Positions 44,001 through 55,199 of a stretch of DNA of 64,000 bases are shown here, in pieces. Under the pieces are notes generated by a model. The model was not told the DNA's origin and ran no database searches. It worked only from the letters and a program-made list of their open reading frames with translations. The position numbers and the translations under genes were made by a program. The stretch is taken from the NCBI GenBank assembly GCA_012845835.1, contig JABAKD010000023.1, forward strand, positions 11,440,427-11,504,426. Reading direction: 5' to 3'. Each line of letters begins with the position of its first letter. Position 1 is the stretch's first letter. Origin of the DNA: Undaria pinnatifida (Eukaryota; Sar; Phaeophyceae; Laminariales; Alariaceae).

Positions 44001-44872
44001 CACTCCGAGGGGTTGTTCACGCCGCGCCGTGTTCCGCCGGGGGTGCTGAACGCTACCGGATATTTCCAGGAGACGATGGGTTATGTCTTGGAGGGGTACA
44101 TCGACAAGATATGTTTGATGTGGGTGAACGGCATGGTGATCTGGCGGGAGACGCCCGAGGTCGTAATGAAGCGGCTGTTGGCGATAGGATCGCTGCTGGA
44201 GCGCAGGCTTTTCGTTGCAGTCCCCGAGACCGTTTTCTTCCAAGAAGAAGTCAAGTGGTGTGGCAAAAATCTTCTCCGGACAGACGGTAAGCCACGACCC
44301 CGAGCGCACCCAAGGACTGAGTGCGTTGCGTCGACCGGAAACCGCCGGCGAGCTCACGCAGTTTCTTGAAGCCATCAACTGGATGCGGACGTCTCTGCCT
44401 GAGCTCGTGGAGATGGAGGCGCCGTTGAAGGGGCTGCTCGAGGAGTGCCTGTGCAACACACGGCACACCAAGAGCGTGGCAGCGCGGCGCGCCGTGCTAT
44501 ACGCAGCAGCGAGTGGACAGACGAGCGTGCGATTTTCTCTAAATGGGGGAGAGCGCGGTGGGTGCCGGAATTGACGCTGCGGATGGATTTCAGTGCGTGC
44601 TGTTCATTATCGAGGACGTGAGGGGATACACATGGGTGCGACCGTCTAGAGCGTGCACGGCGAACGGCACGGTGGAAGACCTTGTTCGCTGGTGTGCCAC
44701 GATTTGGCTGCCAACAGGTGGGTGAGCGACAACGCGACCCATTTCCGCCCATTTTCACAACCGCGTGGTGCGCAAGCTGGCAAAAGCACTGGGTGTTGAG
44801 CGTCGGTTCTCAGTGGCCAACAGCGCGTGGACCAACGGGACTGTCGAGCGCATGCTGCGCTAAGTGATGCCA
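41060..44872 (+). pseudogene. Ty3/gypsy-type retroelement copy 1 (gag-PR-RT-IN), decayed
   Basis: LTR-type retroelement polyprotein in broken frames. Gag spans about 41,120-42,380 with a zinc knuckle CFVSDKQGHRQRDC (42,337-42,378), where the second cysteine is Ser. The protease region starts at 42,953 as LMNSASG, with Asn in place of the catalytic Asp, just after a TAG. RT from 43,641 includes KTAWLHEDM, YGSVAMAIPKGS and (other frame) LYMLQGCWQVPLSED; the YxDD site reads WVNG (44,121-44,132). A tether region follows to about 44,560. Integrase core pieces WVSDNATHF (about 44,718) and TNGTVERML (44,832-44,858) end at TAA 44,862. Most of RNase H and the integrase N-terminus appear deleted. No LTRs were identified. 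Confidence 0.8.
42953..43517 (+). pseudogene. Retropepsin domain of gypsy copy 1, catalytic Asp lost
   Basis: Aligns with 61,326-61,779 of copy 2. The DSG triad of copy 2 is NSA here, so the aspartic protease could not work. Downstream FIVIPGGGDVVIIGQKTVRE, the flap-side and second-half region, is well kept. Confidence 0.75.
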
Positions 44873-44884
44873 CGGGACGAAATC

Positions 44885-45070
44885 GATGCTCAAAGTCTTA
44901 CGAGCGGTTCTTGGAAGGATGCAGCTCACTCTTCATGCCACTCGCCGATCGGCGCTTCGCGCTTATAAGCAATGTCTGCCTGGTTGGTGAAAATCCGACG
45001 TGATCCGTGCCGGCATACTAGGGGTGCGACGGTCTATGGCCATACGACTACGGCAATACCACAAACTCAG
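44885..45070 (+). repeat. 190-base repeat, left of LINE
   Basis: Shares TTACGAGCGGTTCTTGGAA, ATGCAGCTCAC, GCAATGTCTGCCTGGTTGG, GGTGAAAATCCGACGTG and CTCAGTAC-CCCCC with 47,118-47,320 in the same orientation. The LINE remnant lies between the two. Confidence 0.82.
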
Positions 45071-45089
45071 TACCCCCCCCCGGGCTAAC

Positions 45090-46760
45090 AACGTACTGTT
45101 TCTTCCTAGATGTACAAAAGGCGTATGACACAGTATGGAGGAATGGGATGTGGAAAAAGATGTGCGAAATGGGGATCAGAGGAAATATGTGGAGAATGAT
45201 GAAAAAAATACGGAATGTGCGAGAATTGTTGTGAGGATGGACCGAGAAATATCCAAGTATGTTGATATTTTACAAGGAGCTGCACAGGGATGTACACTAT
45301 CACCCAATCAATCCAAGGTATATATTAATGACATTATAGTAGCAGTTGAAGGAGCAAAGCAAGGAGTCACGATGGGGGAAGATGCGATATCGGGGTTGAT
45401 GCTTGCCGATGATTTCGTGGGTATATCGGAAACACCCGAAGGACTGCAGAATAGATGGAGGAGGCACTAGAGTACACTAGGAAGTGGAAAGTGACAGCGA
45501 ATGTAAAAAAATGCGCAGTAGATGCATGTAACGAATATAACGTGAATCCGGTAACTTTCAAATGGAAGCGGGGAGAAGATGACCTACCGATTGTAGACCA
45601 GTGTACGTACCTTGGCGTAGAGATCTGAAAGGACTGTTCATGGGATACACACATAGCGAAAGTATTAGGAAAGGGCAAAGCACAAGTAGGCAAGATGGAT
45701 GCGATCCTAACAGACTCGAACCTTGACACTAGGATTAAAACATGTATTCTGACTAATGTAATTTACCAAAGCTAAAATATGCAGGAGAAGTATGGGAAGA
45801 GAACGCGAAATGCGTGAAACAACTGGAAACAGCGCAGATGACAGCAACTTAAAATACACCGGTACTAAGATGCTCAAGTACGACGAGCAATCCAGTATTA
45901 CGAGCGGAACTAGGACTGTACCCACTTAAAACTAATAGAGACGTGAGAAAGTTGAAATGGCAATATAAAGAAAGGAATGTGCCAGAAAAGAGGTTGCCAG
46001 CTATAGTTGATAGGGCTGTGTGGGAGAAAACAACACAAGGGCGGGCTGGAATAAGATGGGATAACGTAGTCGACAAAATATGGAATGGTTTGGGAGACCG
46101 AAAAGAGGTACTGTCCATAGACAAGTTTGGCGGGTAAAAAACAGAAGTAAAATAAAGGATGGAAGAAAGGGAAAGGCTAGCGCAAAGAAAAAAGGTGAAA
46201 AAGTATACACACTTGAGAGATATACGGGGGTTGGGGGAAGCTATTGGAACGAAACGTATTTACACCGCCCAGTGGACTACGCGAAAAAGCTGAAACTGCG
46301 ATTTCGCGTAGCCTACCAGAAAGAAGAAATAGATATAACAGTAGTCAGGAGGAGGACGTAGATGCACACATGTGCCCGTGTGGCACAACAACAGAGAGTA
46401 GGACTCACATAATAGGATAACATGAAATATAAAAGAAGGAACGGGATGCGTTAGTAGAAAAGATGAGGAAACTAGTCGGGTGTGACATGGAAGAGTTCGA
46501 TAAACTAGAGAGTAGCGAGAAAACGATCGCTATCTTAGGAGATAGATAATGGCCACAGACGGCGATACAGGAAGGGGATAGGATAAGCAATCAGTTTCTA
46601 TGTAATATATGGAAAACACGTAATGAGCGCCCAAATGTTGGAGGTGTCTCTAATGGGAACAGGAACGGTGCTCCGTCTCGAAACGGGTGCGTGGTCAATG
46701 GTCAAATGACTAAGGCAAGCAACAAATGAGTACGCCCCCCCTGCCCTAAAAAATATGCAT
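45090..46760 (+). pseudogene. Non-LTR (LINE) reverse transcriptase, 5'-truncated and frameshifted
   Basis: Target-primed retroelement polymerase. The reading begins inside the RT domain at FLDVQKAYDTVW (45,099-45,137; first catalytic Asp), then AAQGCTLSP (about 45,279-45,305) and GLMLADDFVG (45,396-45,425) with the paired aspartates. A frame change near 45,455 leads to thumb sequence TYLGVEI. Further stops precede a C-terminal zinc-binding patch CPCGTTTESRTH (about 46,369-46,405) and the tail reading AILGDR (about 46,530). The last part (46,534-46,606) recurs at 63,054-63,130. The endonuclease domain expected upstream is missing, consistent with 5' truncation. Confidence 0.78.
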
Positions 46761-47117
46761 ATAATAGCTGGCCTCGGTTGGCACCGACCCTGTAAAACAC
46801 TATATGCGTATTGGGGTTGGCGTTGGATGGCAACGGCGCTGTAAAACATGCCAATCACAGCGCGAGGTAAACAACCAGGGTATCGTTTATTTTTGTGTTT
46901 TTTGGGCGGTCACCATGATGGTTATCGAGTAGATCGTATTGTGCGGGGTAAACCCCTACTCCCCACAAGGGGAATGGTCGCATCACGTAGTGTGAATATG
47001 GAAAGGCACCTACGAGGCAGTTACATAGTAATACCCATTGCTGTCTCTGGAGTGGCCACACTAGGAAACAAAGTAACTCATTGGCGCTGTCATCCATAAG
47101 CAAGAAAGTAGGCACAA
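46750..47117 (+). other. Short tandem repeat and an 83-residue open reading
   Basis: TGG-x-TTGG-TGGCACCG...CTGTAAAACA occurs twice (46,770-46,850). The open reading from 46,848 to 47,099 has no known motif. It could be 3' untranslated LINE sequence. Confidence 0.35.
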
Positions 47118-47320
47118 AGTGCCAAAGTCCGACTTACGAGCGGTTCTTGGAAAGATGCAGCTCACCTTTCATGCGACTCGCCGAACACCTCAAGGCGCTT
47201 CGCGCTTGGTGCAAGCAATGTCTGCCTGGTTGGTGAAAATCCGACGTGCTTCGTCCCAGCATAGTAGGGATGCGAGGGTCTACGGTCATACTACGGCCAT
47301 GCACAAACTTAGTACACCCC
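47118..47320 (+). repeat. 190-base repeat, right of LINE
   Basis: Partner of 44,885-45,070 (see that entry). Followed by a C-rich pyrimidine tract (47,305-47,450). Confidence 0.82.
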
Positions 47321-47639
47321 CTTCCCCCCCCCTCCCCCTGCCCCCGCCAGACACCAACCCCACCTTCCCTCGCCAACCACACCCGCTTCCCATTAATACC
47401 CACCCACCACCACCCCCTCACCCCCCCGCTCCCCCCACTGCAACACCACCATCTTTCCAGCTAAGTTACTCTTGCAGATAGAGATAAATTGAGTATGTCT
47501 CACCGAGCAGTATAGCCGGGCCTGATTCGTGAAAAGTGCAGAGGAATCCTCTGCTCTGACCCGGGTCAGATTTATGGGCATCCTTCCACAGCTCAAGGCT
47601 GTGTCCCAGAACAACGTACAATATCAGGATCATCACCTG

Positions 47640-48120
47640 TTCATAACATCGGGGGGGAACGGAAAAAAATAGCTTTCAAAGGATGCTTGGTATGATGCTG
47701 TGCGAGTATCATATACCGGGTATGATATCGGTGCATCCTAATCAGAAACAGCAGAGAACCGGTACCGTACCTGGATTGAAAATAACGCTGAAACAATACC
47801 AGTAGTGCCTTTGTGTACCTGGTATTCTACAACGTAACAAAAAAGCACTAATAATATAAACAAAAAAAAAATAACCCTTACCGTACCACGTTCAACGGAA
47901 CGATTCCAGGATTCTTGACACGTGTACTCTATGACATGTACGAATATGTACATGCAACTGGCGTCCTCGCTAGGGCCGTACCGTAAAAAACATCAAACGG
48001 TGTTCTGTCTGGTCTACATTACTGCTGTGCTGTGGTAACCCCGCTTAGCTATAACACTAATATTTAGCGTCGACTTATCAAATTCGACCGTACCACGACC
48101 GTCAAGGGTTTTGTACAAAA
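47640..48120. other. No gene seen
   Basis: AT-rich sequence with words such as TACCTGGTAT. No domain or repeat beyond these was recognised. Confidence 0.4.
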
Positions 48121-48380
48121 AAAATAGAATGCAGGTAGCGCCTAATTGAATTATAGCTTGTTATACAATGTGGCGCAAGTCGACGACAGCAGAATGTGCT
48201 GAATTATTTTACGCATAAAAATATATCAATTCGACGCAGTGTGGGAAGTGAGGAGTGCAAGCTATGTGGCATGTCACCCCGGATCTGATTTCGAATTGGG
48301 AGGACACAAGGAGATGGAGAAAAGGTGCAATATTATACGTCGTACCTCGTAGAGGTGGGGAAACAAAATCAATCACCCAG
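48120..48380 (+). mobile_element. SINE family B body, headless copy
   Basis: Shares GCGCCTA, AATTCGACGC, GCTATGTGGCATGTCACCCCGGATCTGA and GGGAGG with the full copy at 22.5-22.87 kb and with 54.64-55.19 kb. The tRNA-like head is not recognisable. Confidence 0.65.
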
Positions 48381-48499
48381 TAGTAGATTCTGACGTGTAA
48401 AATACTACTCCGGAGTATTTTACAAGCACTCACAACGCGCCCGAAATCCACAATTTTGCCCAGGTCGGACACCGTAACACTCGGAAAACACTTACCAGG

Positions 48500-48960
48500 T
48501 ACGTATGTTATGGGGTTCAACACAGCGGCTTCGGTCTAACATAGTGTTGGCAGTGGAGAAGCAATCGCGTAACGTCGTAATATAGGGTTGAGTGCGTATC
48601 CATGAACGTTATTACGCAATAACGTGCTGTGACGTATCGATCTCGGCGGTTCTGGTATACCAGGTATTTTACATTAAAATTCGCCGTGATTGGGACGTGT
48701 AAAAAATCGTAACACAATGTTAGGATTTGTACACGCTCCTACGTTTTCAGCCGTTTTCAGCCAAACATGCACACATTACTATCCGCCGATTCCGCTAACT
48801 TGCTAACACAGTGCTATGGTATACGAAGCTGAAGGAAAACACCCTAACATGGCGTCAGGGTTCAGGGTGATCTCAAGCATACGCTCTAACATTACGGTAG
48901 TAGTTATTATCGTGTTATCCATAACACTAACGGTATGTTAATCGAACATTATTCGAGTCC
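48500..48960. repeat. GTTAC/GTAAC-rich degenerate repeat, field 1
   Basis: Many TAACGT, GTAACAC, GTTACG and CTAACAT words on both strands without fixed period. Similar fields are at 50,020-50,560 and 53,200-54,280. Confidence 0.6.
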
Positions 48961-49467
48961 CCCTTGTGTTCTTCCTTAGTTCATTCTCATGACAACGTTG
49001 GATACGGAAATGAACGTTTTCGGGTCGCAAAACCAATTTGGCTACCTTATAGACCCGAAACTGGTGAGTTTCCAGGCTTCCATTTTCGGGTTTTGTTTCG
49101 GGTCAGCCTCCACCCGAAAAAGGGGGTCCATTTTCGGATGAAATCTCCATCCGAAACGTCATCCGGATTTGGTTTTGCACATGTAATGGGAGGCAATACG
49201 CTTGAAAACAATTTGAACACAGTACATGTACTGTAGTAGTACAAGACACCAAACACACGAATCAGACACATCTATCTGTCTGCTGGGCAAGCAACACGTA
49301 TCATAAGCGTACTTGTGCTGCTGTTGCTGTGTTCCGAAACCCGCTGGCATACGCCTCGGGCCTCACCACGAGCCGATGGGATCTGATAGTGATGGTGACG
49401 ACTACAAGAGGCTTGCCACTCCCCTCGCAGTCGCGATTGCAGCACTCGCCAAACACAAGACACACAT

Positions 49468-49580
<113 letters not shown>

Positions 49581-49842
49581 ACACTACTCGTATTTGTCGA
49601 GGACGAGGACAGCCGCCGTCTGCGACATGTCGTTGTTGACGCACGAGATCGACGTGTTCGAGGGGGAAGACGACCCTCCACGCGTGAAGCGCACACAGCA
49701 TGTTTTCCTCGGCCCCACCTACAAAGCTTCATCTGCGTGCGTGCGCTGGGATGCTGTGGTGCACCGAACTCGTGCGAGTGTGTACGTAGTCGAGCGATCG
49801 CCGTTGTTGATTTTTTTTGCGAGAACTTTATTTAAAAAAAAA

Positions 49843-49936
49843 CGTAATTTTTTTGGGGCGGTTTCATACAAGGATCGTCGATCAGATTAGGTAATTTTTT
49901 TGGGGCGGTTTCATACAAGGATCGTCGATAAGATTC
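49843..49936 (+). repeat. 46-base tandem duplication
   Basis: GTAATTTTTTTGGGGCGGTT ... GATCGTCGAT(C/A)AGATT occurs twice in a row with one or two differences. Confidence 0.9.
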
Positions 49937-50019
49937 TGCCCGTCTGATTCTGTGTCCCGAAATCCATCTCATTTTCGGATTCGGATGCGCTATTGTAAGA
50001 CATGGCCTTAGGGTCGGAT

Positions 50020-50560
50020 AACTTTACACGTAACACAAGTAAGCTACGTTACCTTCGGAGCTGGTTGTGATGTAACACTGTGTTACGATGTTACTGAAAT
50101 CCCGAGGGGCGTCTAAAATAATGTTAGCCTGTTACTCGAAATCAAGATCTGAATCTAACGTTACTATGTTGCCATCAATGACGACCTTGACGTAAAAATA
50201 CGCTACTACGTGATGGTTCGACCTGAAACGACTGCAACATGATGTTAATATGTTACCGTTTCTGTCTCTTGGGTACCTAACATGTGTTACTTGTGTTGCC
50301 GTTTGTTTATTTGGGATACTTCACATGTGTTTCTTGTGTTACCGTTTTCATCTCTTGGATACATCACATGTGTTACCAGTGTTACCGTTCTGTCTTTGGT
50401 ATTTAGCACGTGTTACTAGTGCTACAGTTTTCGTCTCTTGAGTACTCAACATGTGTTACTAGTGTTACCGTTTTCGTCTCTTGGGTACATAACTGTATGT
50501 TACTAGTGGTACACTTGAAGCAGCTTTGCGGGGTAACATAATGTCGCGTGGTAACGTAAT
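50020..50560. repeat. GTTAC/GTAAC-rich degenerate repeat, field 2
   Basis: Repeating word ACATGTGTTAC(T/C)AGTGTTACCGTTTTCGTCTCTTG at roughly 56-base spacing between 50,270 and 50,510, with looser GTTAC words before it. Confidence 0.72.
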
Positions 50561-50877
50561 GTTGAACTTGATTACAAAATAGCTGCATGAACACAACAGG
50601 AAAACTGGTACTGCTGTGTTGTTAAACGGAATAATTGTAGAGGACAATAGGGACGGAGCATACGTTGAGAAGTGCAACACGTATCAGGGATATAGGACAC
50701 CGCTCGCGACCAGCCATACTATATCCACCACCATGGTGGGACATGACGGAAAAAAAAAAAAATCCTCTTTTTTCAATATCTCCATTGATCTACCACCCCA
50801 CCACTAGCCACCACACCCAACATACACAACACGCAACCACCTGAAAATCACTACAAGACAACCATTGTCAACAATGA

Positions 50878-51290
50878 ACACGCGCTCTTGGCGAAGTAGA
50901 CGTCATCAAGTTCGCGCAATCTCCCGCCGCCGGCGTGGCGGATCACAACGCGCAACCTCCCGCGACCGAGGCTGCGGATGAGAACGCTGGGAACTGCGAA
51001 ATAATCGACGGAATTGAACAAGATAATGGTGTTGCAACGGGCAACGGCGACAAAACGGATGCTGCCGCATCGGCAGTGCAGACGTCCCAGGCGGCCTTCG
51101 TAGTACCCGGAGGCTTCAAGAGGCTGGGGGAGGTACAAGCGGAATCCCTCGAAGATGTACAAGTTCGCGTCTACGTATGGAGGAGATGAAGAAGATGGCC
51201 AAGACCCAAGCACGCGACGGCCGTTGGCACTGCATGGCAAATGCGGAATGCAGACGAGCGCCGGGAAGTTCACTCGCAGTATTCATCGAT
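50878..51290 (+). pseudogene. Coding-like fragment cut by a hAT-type insertion
   Basis: Open reading from about 50,876 without a clear ATG gives an acidic, Ala/Gln-rich segment (about 100 residues) ending YVWRR at 51,189. In the +2 frame MEEMKKMAKTQARDGRWHC with a further cysteine (CRR) continues to the edge of the element inserted at 51,306. GC content and balanced composition look coding, and the W-H-C...C patch could be the start of a zinc finger. Family unknown; possibly the N-terminus of a transposase. No continuation was found beyond 53,070. Confidence 0.35.
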
Positions 51291-51305
51291 TGGGCCTATA
51301 ATTTA

Positions 51306-53070
51306 CAGGGAAGCCCTCGGGAAAAATCCCGCAGGATTTCACGGGAATTGGGATTAATTCACGTTCCCGTGGTCCCACCGAACTAGCTCACGAGGTGCCT
51401 ATTCCCGTCCCGCACCTTTCCCGTAGAAAATCTAATTTCCCATTCCCACCCAAACGATTCCCGTGGAAATGTCTGCTTTCCCGTGGTTTTCCGTTCCCAC
51501 GCCGTAAGATCCCGTGGGATCACCTATCTCCCAAATCTCGTGGCACTAAAACTGTAAACGATTTCCGCAAGAACATTTCCCGCGTTACCGGCGTGCATAG
51601 GATCACAGCTTGGGAACGTCACGTGAACCACATGACGCTGAAATCCGAAATATGATATACAAAAACACATAAACGACTATGATACGAACTCGCGTATTTA
51701 TCTGGTATATTTTGTTTTCAAGAATATTTTAGTAATAAACATTCCAGATGCGCATGTGATTGAAATGTTACATTATTTATTGTACCAGGTAAACTATGAG
51801 GAAGCCAAAGAACTTAACAAACGAAAAACGAAGTTAAAATTATACAAGGCGAATGGATGGAGAAAGCTAAATTTGAAAATACACAAGGAGTCCTGTGAAC
51901 TTTGGTACCCTGCGCAGCTCGATAGCTCGATGCTGCCGAACAAGGTTCGAGCGCATGATGATCCCCATGCAGAATAGCCTGTTATTCCCTGAGATCGGGC
52001 CCTCCACGATGCTAAAGCGGTCAAAAGGGCGGTGGCAGCCGAGATGGTCGCGGAAGTCGCTCTGGTGCAGAAACAAGGGGAGGGCATGGAGGTCGCGTAT
52101 ATGCTGTAATTGACTTTTTAATGTATTTTATGTTTTTTGCGATCCATAGTCAGTCCCGGTAGTTGTCGTGTGTCTGGGAAGCTCGTGTGTGTATATTGCT
52201 TTTGCTCTGTTCAAAGGCTTTGTTCAGTGCCATCACGCATGGTGAGCTTACAGCCGGCGTCATGGCACGTACGTACGTGTTCGCCAAATTGTTGGGGGGG
52301 GGAGGGGGGTTGTAGCATGGAGAACACGTTCTCGGTCTTTGGTTTTCGTATTTATTGTTTTTTTGTACGTGTTCTTTAAAAATATACCTGGTATACAAAA
52401 TGTTGTCCTGCTTTCGAGGAGGTCGGCGCTGTACTTTCGTTGAGGGTGTTTGGCGGGTTTTTCTCTCATCTCTCCTCAACTGGTTCCGATTGCTGGACGA
52501 ATCTATCTGTGGCATCATCTCGGTTGCTTAACTGGTAATTTTTGCAATCTGGATTTATGTAATAATGAAAAAGAAAAACGACGTGCTTCATTTGCTCAGT
52601 TTTGTTGTTTGTGTTCAGTTGACGTATGATACAGGTACTTGCTATCATACACGAGAGTAAGCGCCCAAACCCGACGTTGAGGCGCATATCAAGTATCGTG
52701 TACGCACAGGTGCCACTTGGTACGGGATACTGGTTATTGATGAGTACAAATACCCAAACGAGCGGCTATCTCGGTGGCTCATGCACGTGCACTGAAATTC
52801 CATGGTGTGCTTTTGGGGGCAAAAACGCTCGGGGATTCCCGTGGTGACTGGTTCCTGCTGGAAGAAATCTCGTGGTGGCAGGTTCCCGCGGGAGGTTTCC
52901 CCGTGGTGGTCGGTTCCCACCCACTAGATCCCGTACATGCCCGTGGTGGCTAGTTCCCGCGGGAGGGGTTTGCGAGACGGCTGAATCCCACCGAGACAAT
53001 CCCGTGCAAGGTGACTATTTCCCGGAGGAAAAAGTCTCAATACCAAAAGTCGTTACCGAGGACTGCCCTG
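51306..53070. mobile_element. hAT-type element with TIRs, 1,765 bp
   Basis: The left end is CAGGGAAGCCCTCGGGAA; the right end inverted is CAGGGCAGTCCTCGGTAA (15 of 18 match). Flanking octamers ATAATTTA (51,298-51,305) and ATAATGAA (53,071-53,078) agree at 6 of 8, as expected for an aged 8-base hAT target duplication. Both subterminal regions are rich in CCCGTGG/TTCCCG words and align, inverted, with 3.09-3.6 and 6.54-6.9 kb. The interior (51,700-52,380) has only short readings; no transposase core. Confidence 0.75.
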
Positions 53071-53199
53071 ATAATGAATCAAGGTTAAAAATTACCCATC
53101 CACTGTATGCGCTGGATGCGCACCCTCGGGAGCATTGCTGAAAAATACTCGTACATCAATAGCGATAGACAGACATATTTGTTGGTGTTACACAAGATG

Positions 53200-54280
53200 T
53201 TCACTAAATTCTGGGTAACACCATCTTCGTTTTTACTACCTGGCACGTGTTTACAGTAGTTCGTGCTATAACGTACCTGGTATACAAATATATGAGGTGT
53301 CGATTATTTGCGAAGTCGATAACATAGCAACACCATGATATGGTGAAACGACCAACCGGAATGAACTGTTTACCTATAGTATCGGTATGTTATACCTAAA
53401 TCGTACGAGCCAACACGGTATGAACATAGTGTTGGATGTTTGGGCACGTACATTGTCCGCCTAACGTTCGATGCGAATTCAACTACTGTTGTAGGAATCC
53501 CGCTAACGTCATAATGTTACGTCATAAAGGGCTGCCGACCCTTTTGCGCGGCTTAACGTTTTACCAGGTATGTTGGAACTGATTTTGCGCACGACGTAAC
53601 ACACTATAAATAACACAATGTTAGCGTTACATGCGTGTAGGTTATCCGTCTAACGTGTGTGCAGTTTGTATTCGGAATCCAGCTAATACCCTAACATTGC
53701 GTTACGCGCAATGGGCTGACATCCGTTACACGGGTAAACATTGATACAACTAAATGAGCGAACGAACTAACACAGTATCATAGTGTCAGCGTTACAGTGG
53801 CCGTGAACATTTTCCCTCTAACGTGTGTTACGTCAGCATTCGAGGAATGCAGCTAACACCCTAACATTACGTCACGCGCAAGGCGTTGATAACCCTGCTG
53901 CACGGCTTAAAGTTTCATGGTACAACTAAATCCGCGAACGAGCTAACACAGCAACCTAATGTAAGCGTTATGCTAGTATCCAGGAATCTAGCTAACACCT
54001 TAACATTGCGTTGCGCACAAAATGGGCCGCCGACCGTAACACCGTAACACTATACTGCCGCCAATATGTATGCATCAAAATACTCCAACGTTTTATTAGG
54101 CGGTCGACTAACGGTATCGTAACGTACTATTTAATTGCACGATGTTACCACAATACCTAGAAATCACATAACGTAGTAACGCAAGCTCAAATGTTTTTAT
54201 CGCCAAACTGCAACATTGTCATCGAACGTTAAGTGTTACGTTATCCGAGGTGTGCAATTTTGTTCGCTTCAGCATGTGGA
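53200..54280. repeat. GTTAC/GTAAC-rich degenerate repeat, field 3
   Basis: Over 1 kb of words AGCTAACACCCTAACATTGCG, TAATGTTAGCGTTAC and GCGCAA-GGGCTG recurring at about 110-190 base spacing (for example 53,680, 53,850, 53,990). No coding capacity. 54,290-54,640 adds nothing recognised. Confidence 0.72.
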
Positions 54281-54639
54281 AAACGCGCACGATCGGTATG
54301 TACGTGCTGCTGTTCGAAAAAAAAAGCTAAAAGCTAACAACTTGGATCAATAGAAAAGACGATAAGATCTTCAACAGTACAGAGACGTAAACACTTGAAC
54401 AAAGGAAGGGATGCACAACCTTAGAAGAGATGTCATTTTCTGTGGCAATGCCACGGTCATGGAAATGTGATGATGTTGAGATATCACATCCGGCGTCCTC
54501 GCTAGCCTATATTACTACACTGCATTGTGGTGAGAACCCCGTGACCATGAATAATGCTCATATTAACAAAACAATGTCGATGTATATAATTCTACGCTGC
54601 CAAAGAGGGATTGTAACTTGTAAAAAATCGACTTTCAGA

Positions 54640-54793
54640 TAGCGCCTCTCGTGGCGTGCATGTGCACAATTTGACATGAGCCGAGGAGGGATTAACATGC
54701 TGAGCATTTTTCGGCATAAAAAAAGTGCGTGCAACGTAGATAGAGAGAGGGGTACATATTATTATGTAACCGCGGATCTGATTTCGAAGAGGG

Positions 54794-54827
<34 letters not shown>

Positions 54828-54870
54828 GAGGCTCACGAAAATGTGCAAAGATTGAATATCTTGTAGATGG
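54640..54870 (+). mobile_element. SINE family B body, copy with poly-G
   Basis: AGATAGCGCCTCTCGTGGCG, ATGTAACCGCGGATCTGATTTCGAA then a run of 30 G (54,795-54,824) where relatives have GGGAGGGAGC-like sequence. Directly followed by another family B body. Confidence 0.65.
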
Positions 54871-54939
54871 GATGGGAAAAAATACTAATCACCCAGGACT
54901 ATCAACAAATGTACTCGTACGAACGAATACCCGTGCCAA

Positions 54940-55190
54940 ATTGACATGCAGATGGCGCCTGATTGTGCATGCGCAATATGATATGAGTCGACGAGGGAAG
55001 AAAACGCTGTATTCTTCGCGGGCATGGAATAAATGCGTACAACGTAGCGAGGAGCGTGAGGGATGCATGCTATGTGACCCCAGATATGAGAGTCGAAATG
55101 GGAAGGAGCAGGGAGCCGGAGAATTCGTGCAAAACGTATACACCTCTGTAGGACTACAACAAGATGAATCGGGTTTACTTGCCAGCTCTT
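54940..55190 (+). mobile_element. SINE family B body, adjacent copy
   Basis: AGATGGCGCCTGATTG, GTCGACGAGGGAAGAAAACGC, GCTATGTGACCCCAGATATGAG. Closest to the full copy at 22.5 kb. Head absent. Confidence 0.68.
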
Positions 55191-55199
55191 GTGACTAAT

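Noticed and set aside
46848-47099. 83-residue ORF as a gene
   Set aside because: No motif and probable LINE 3' untranslated sequence.
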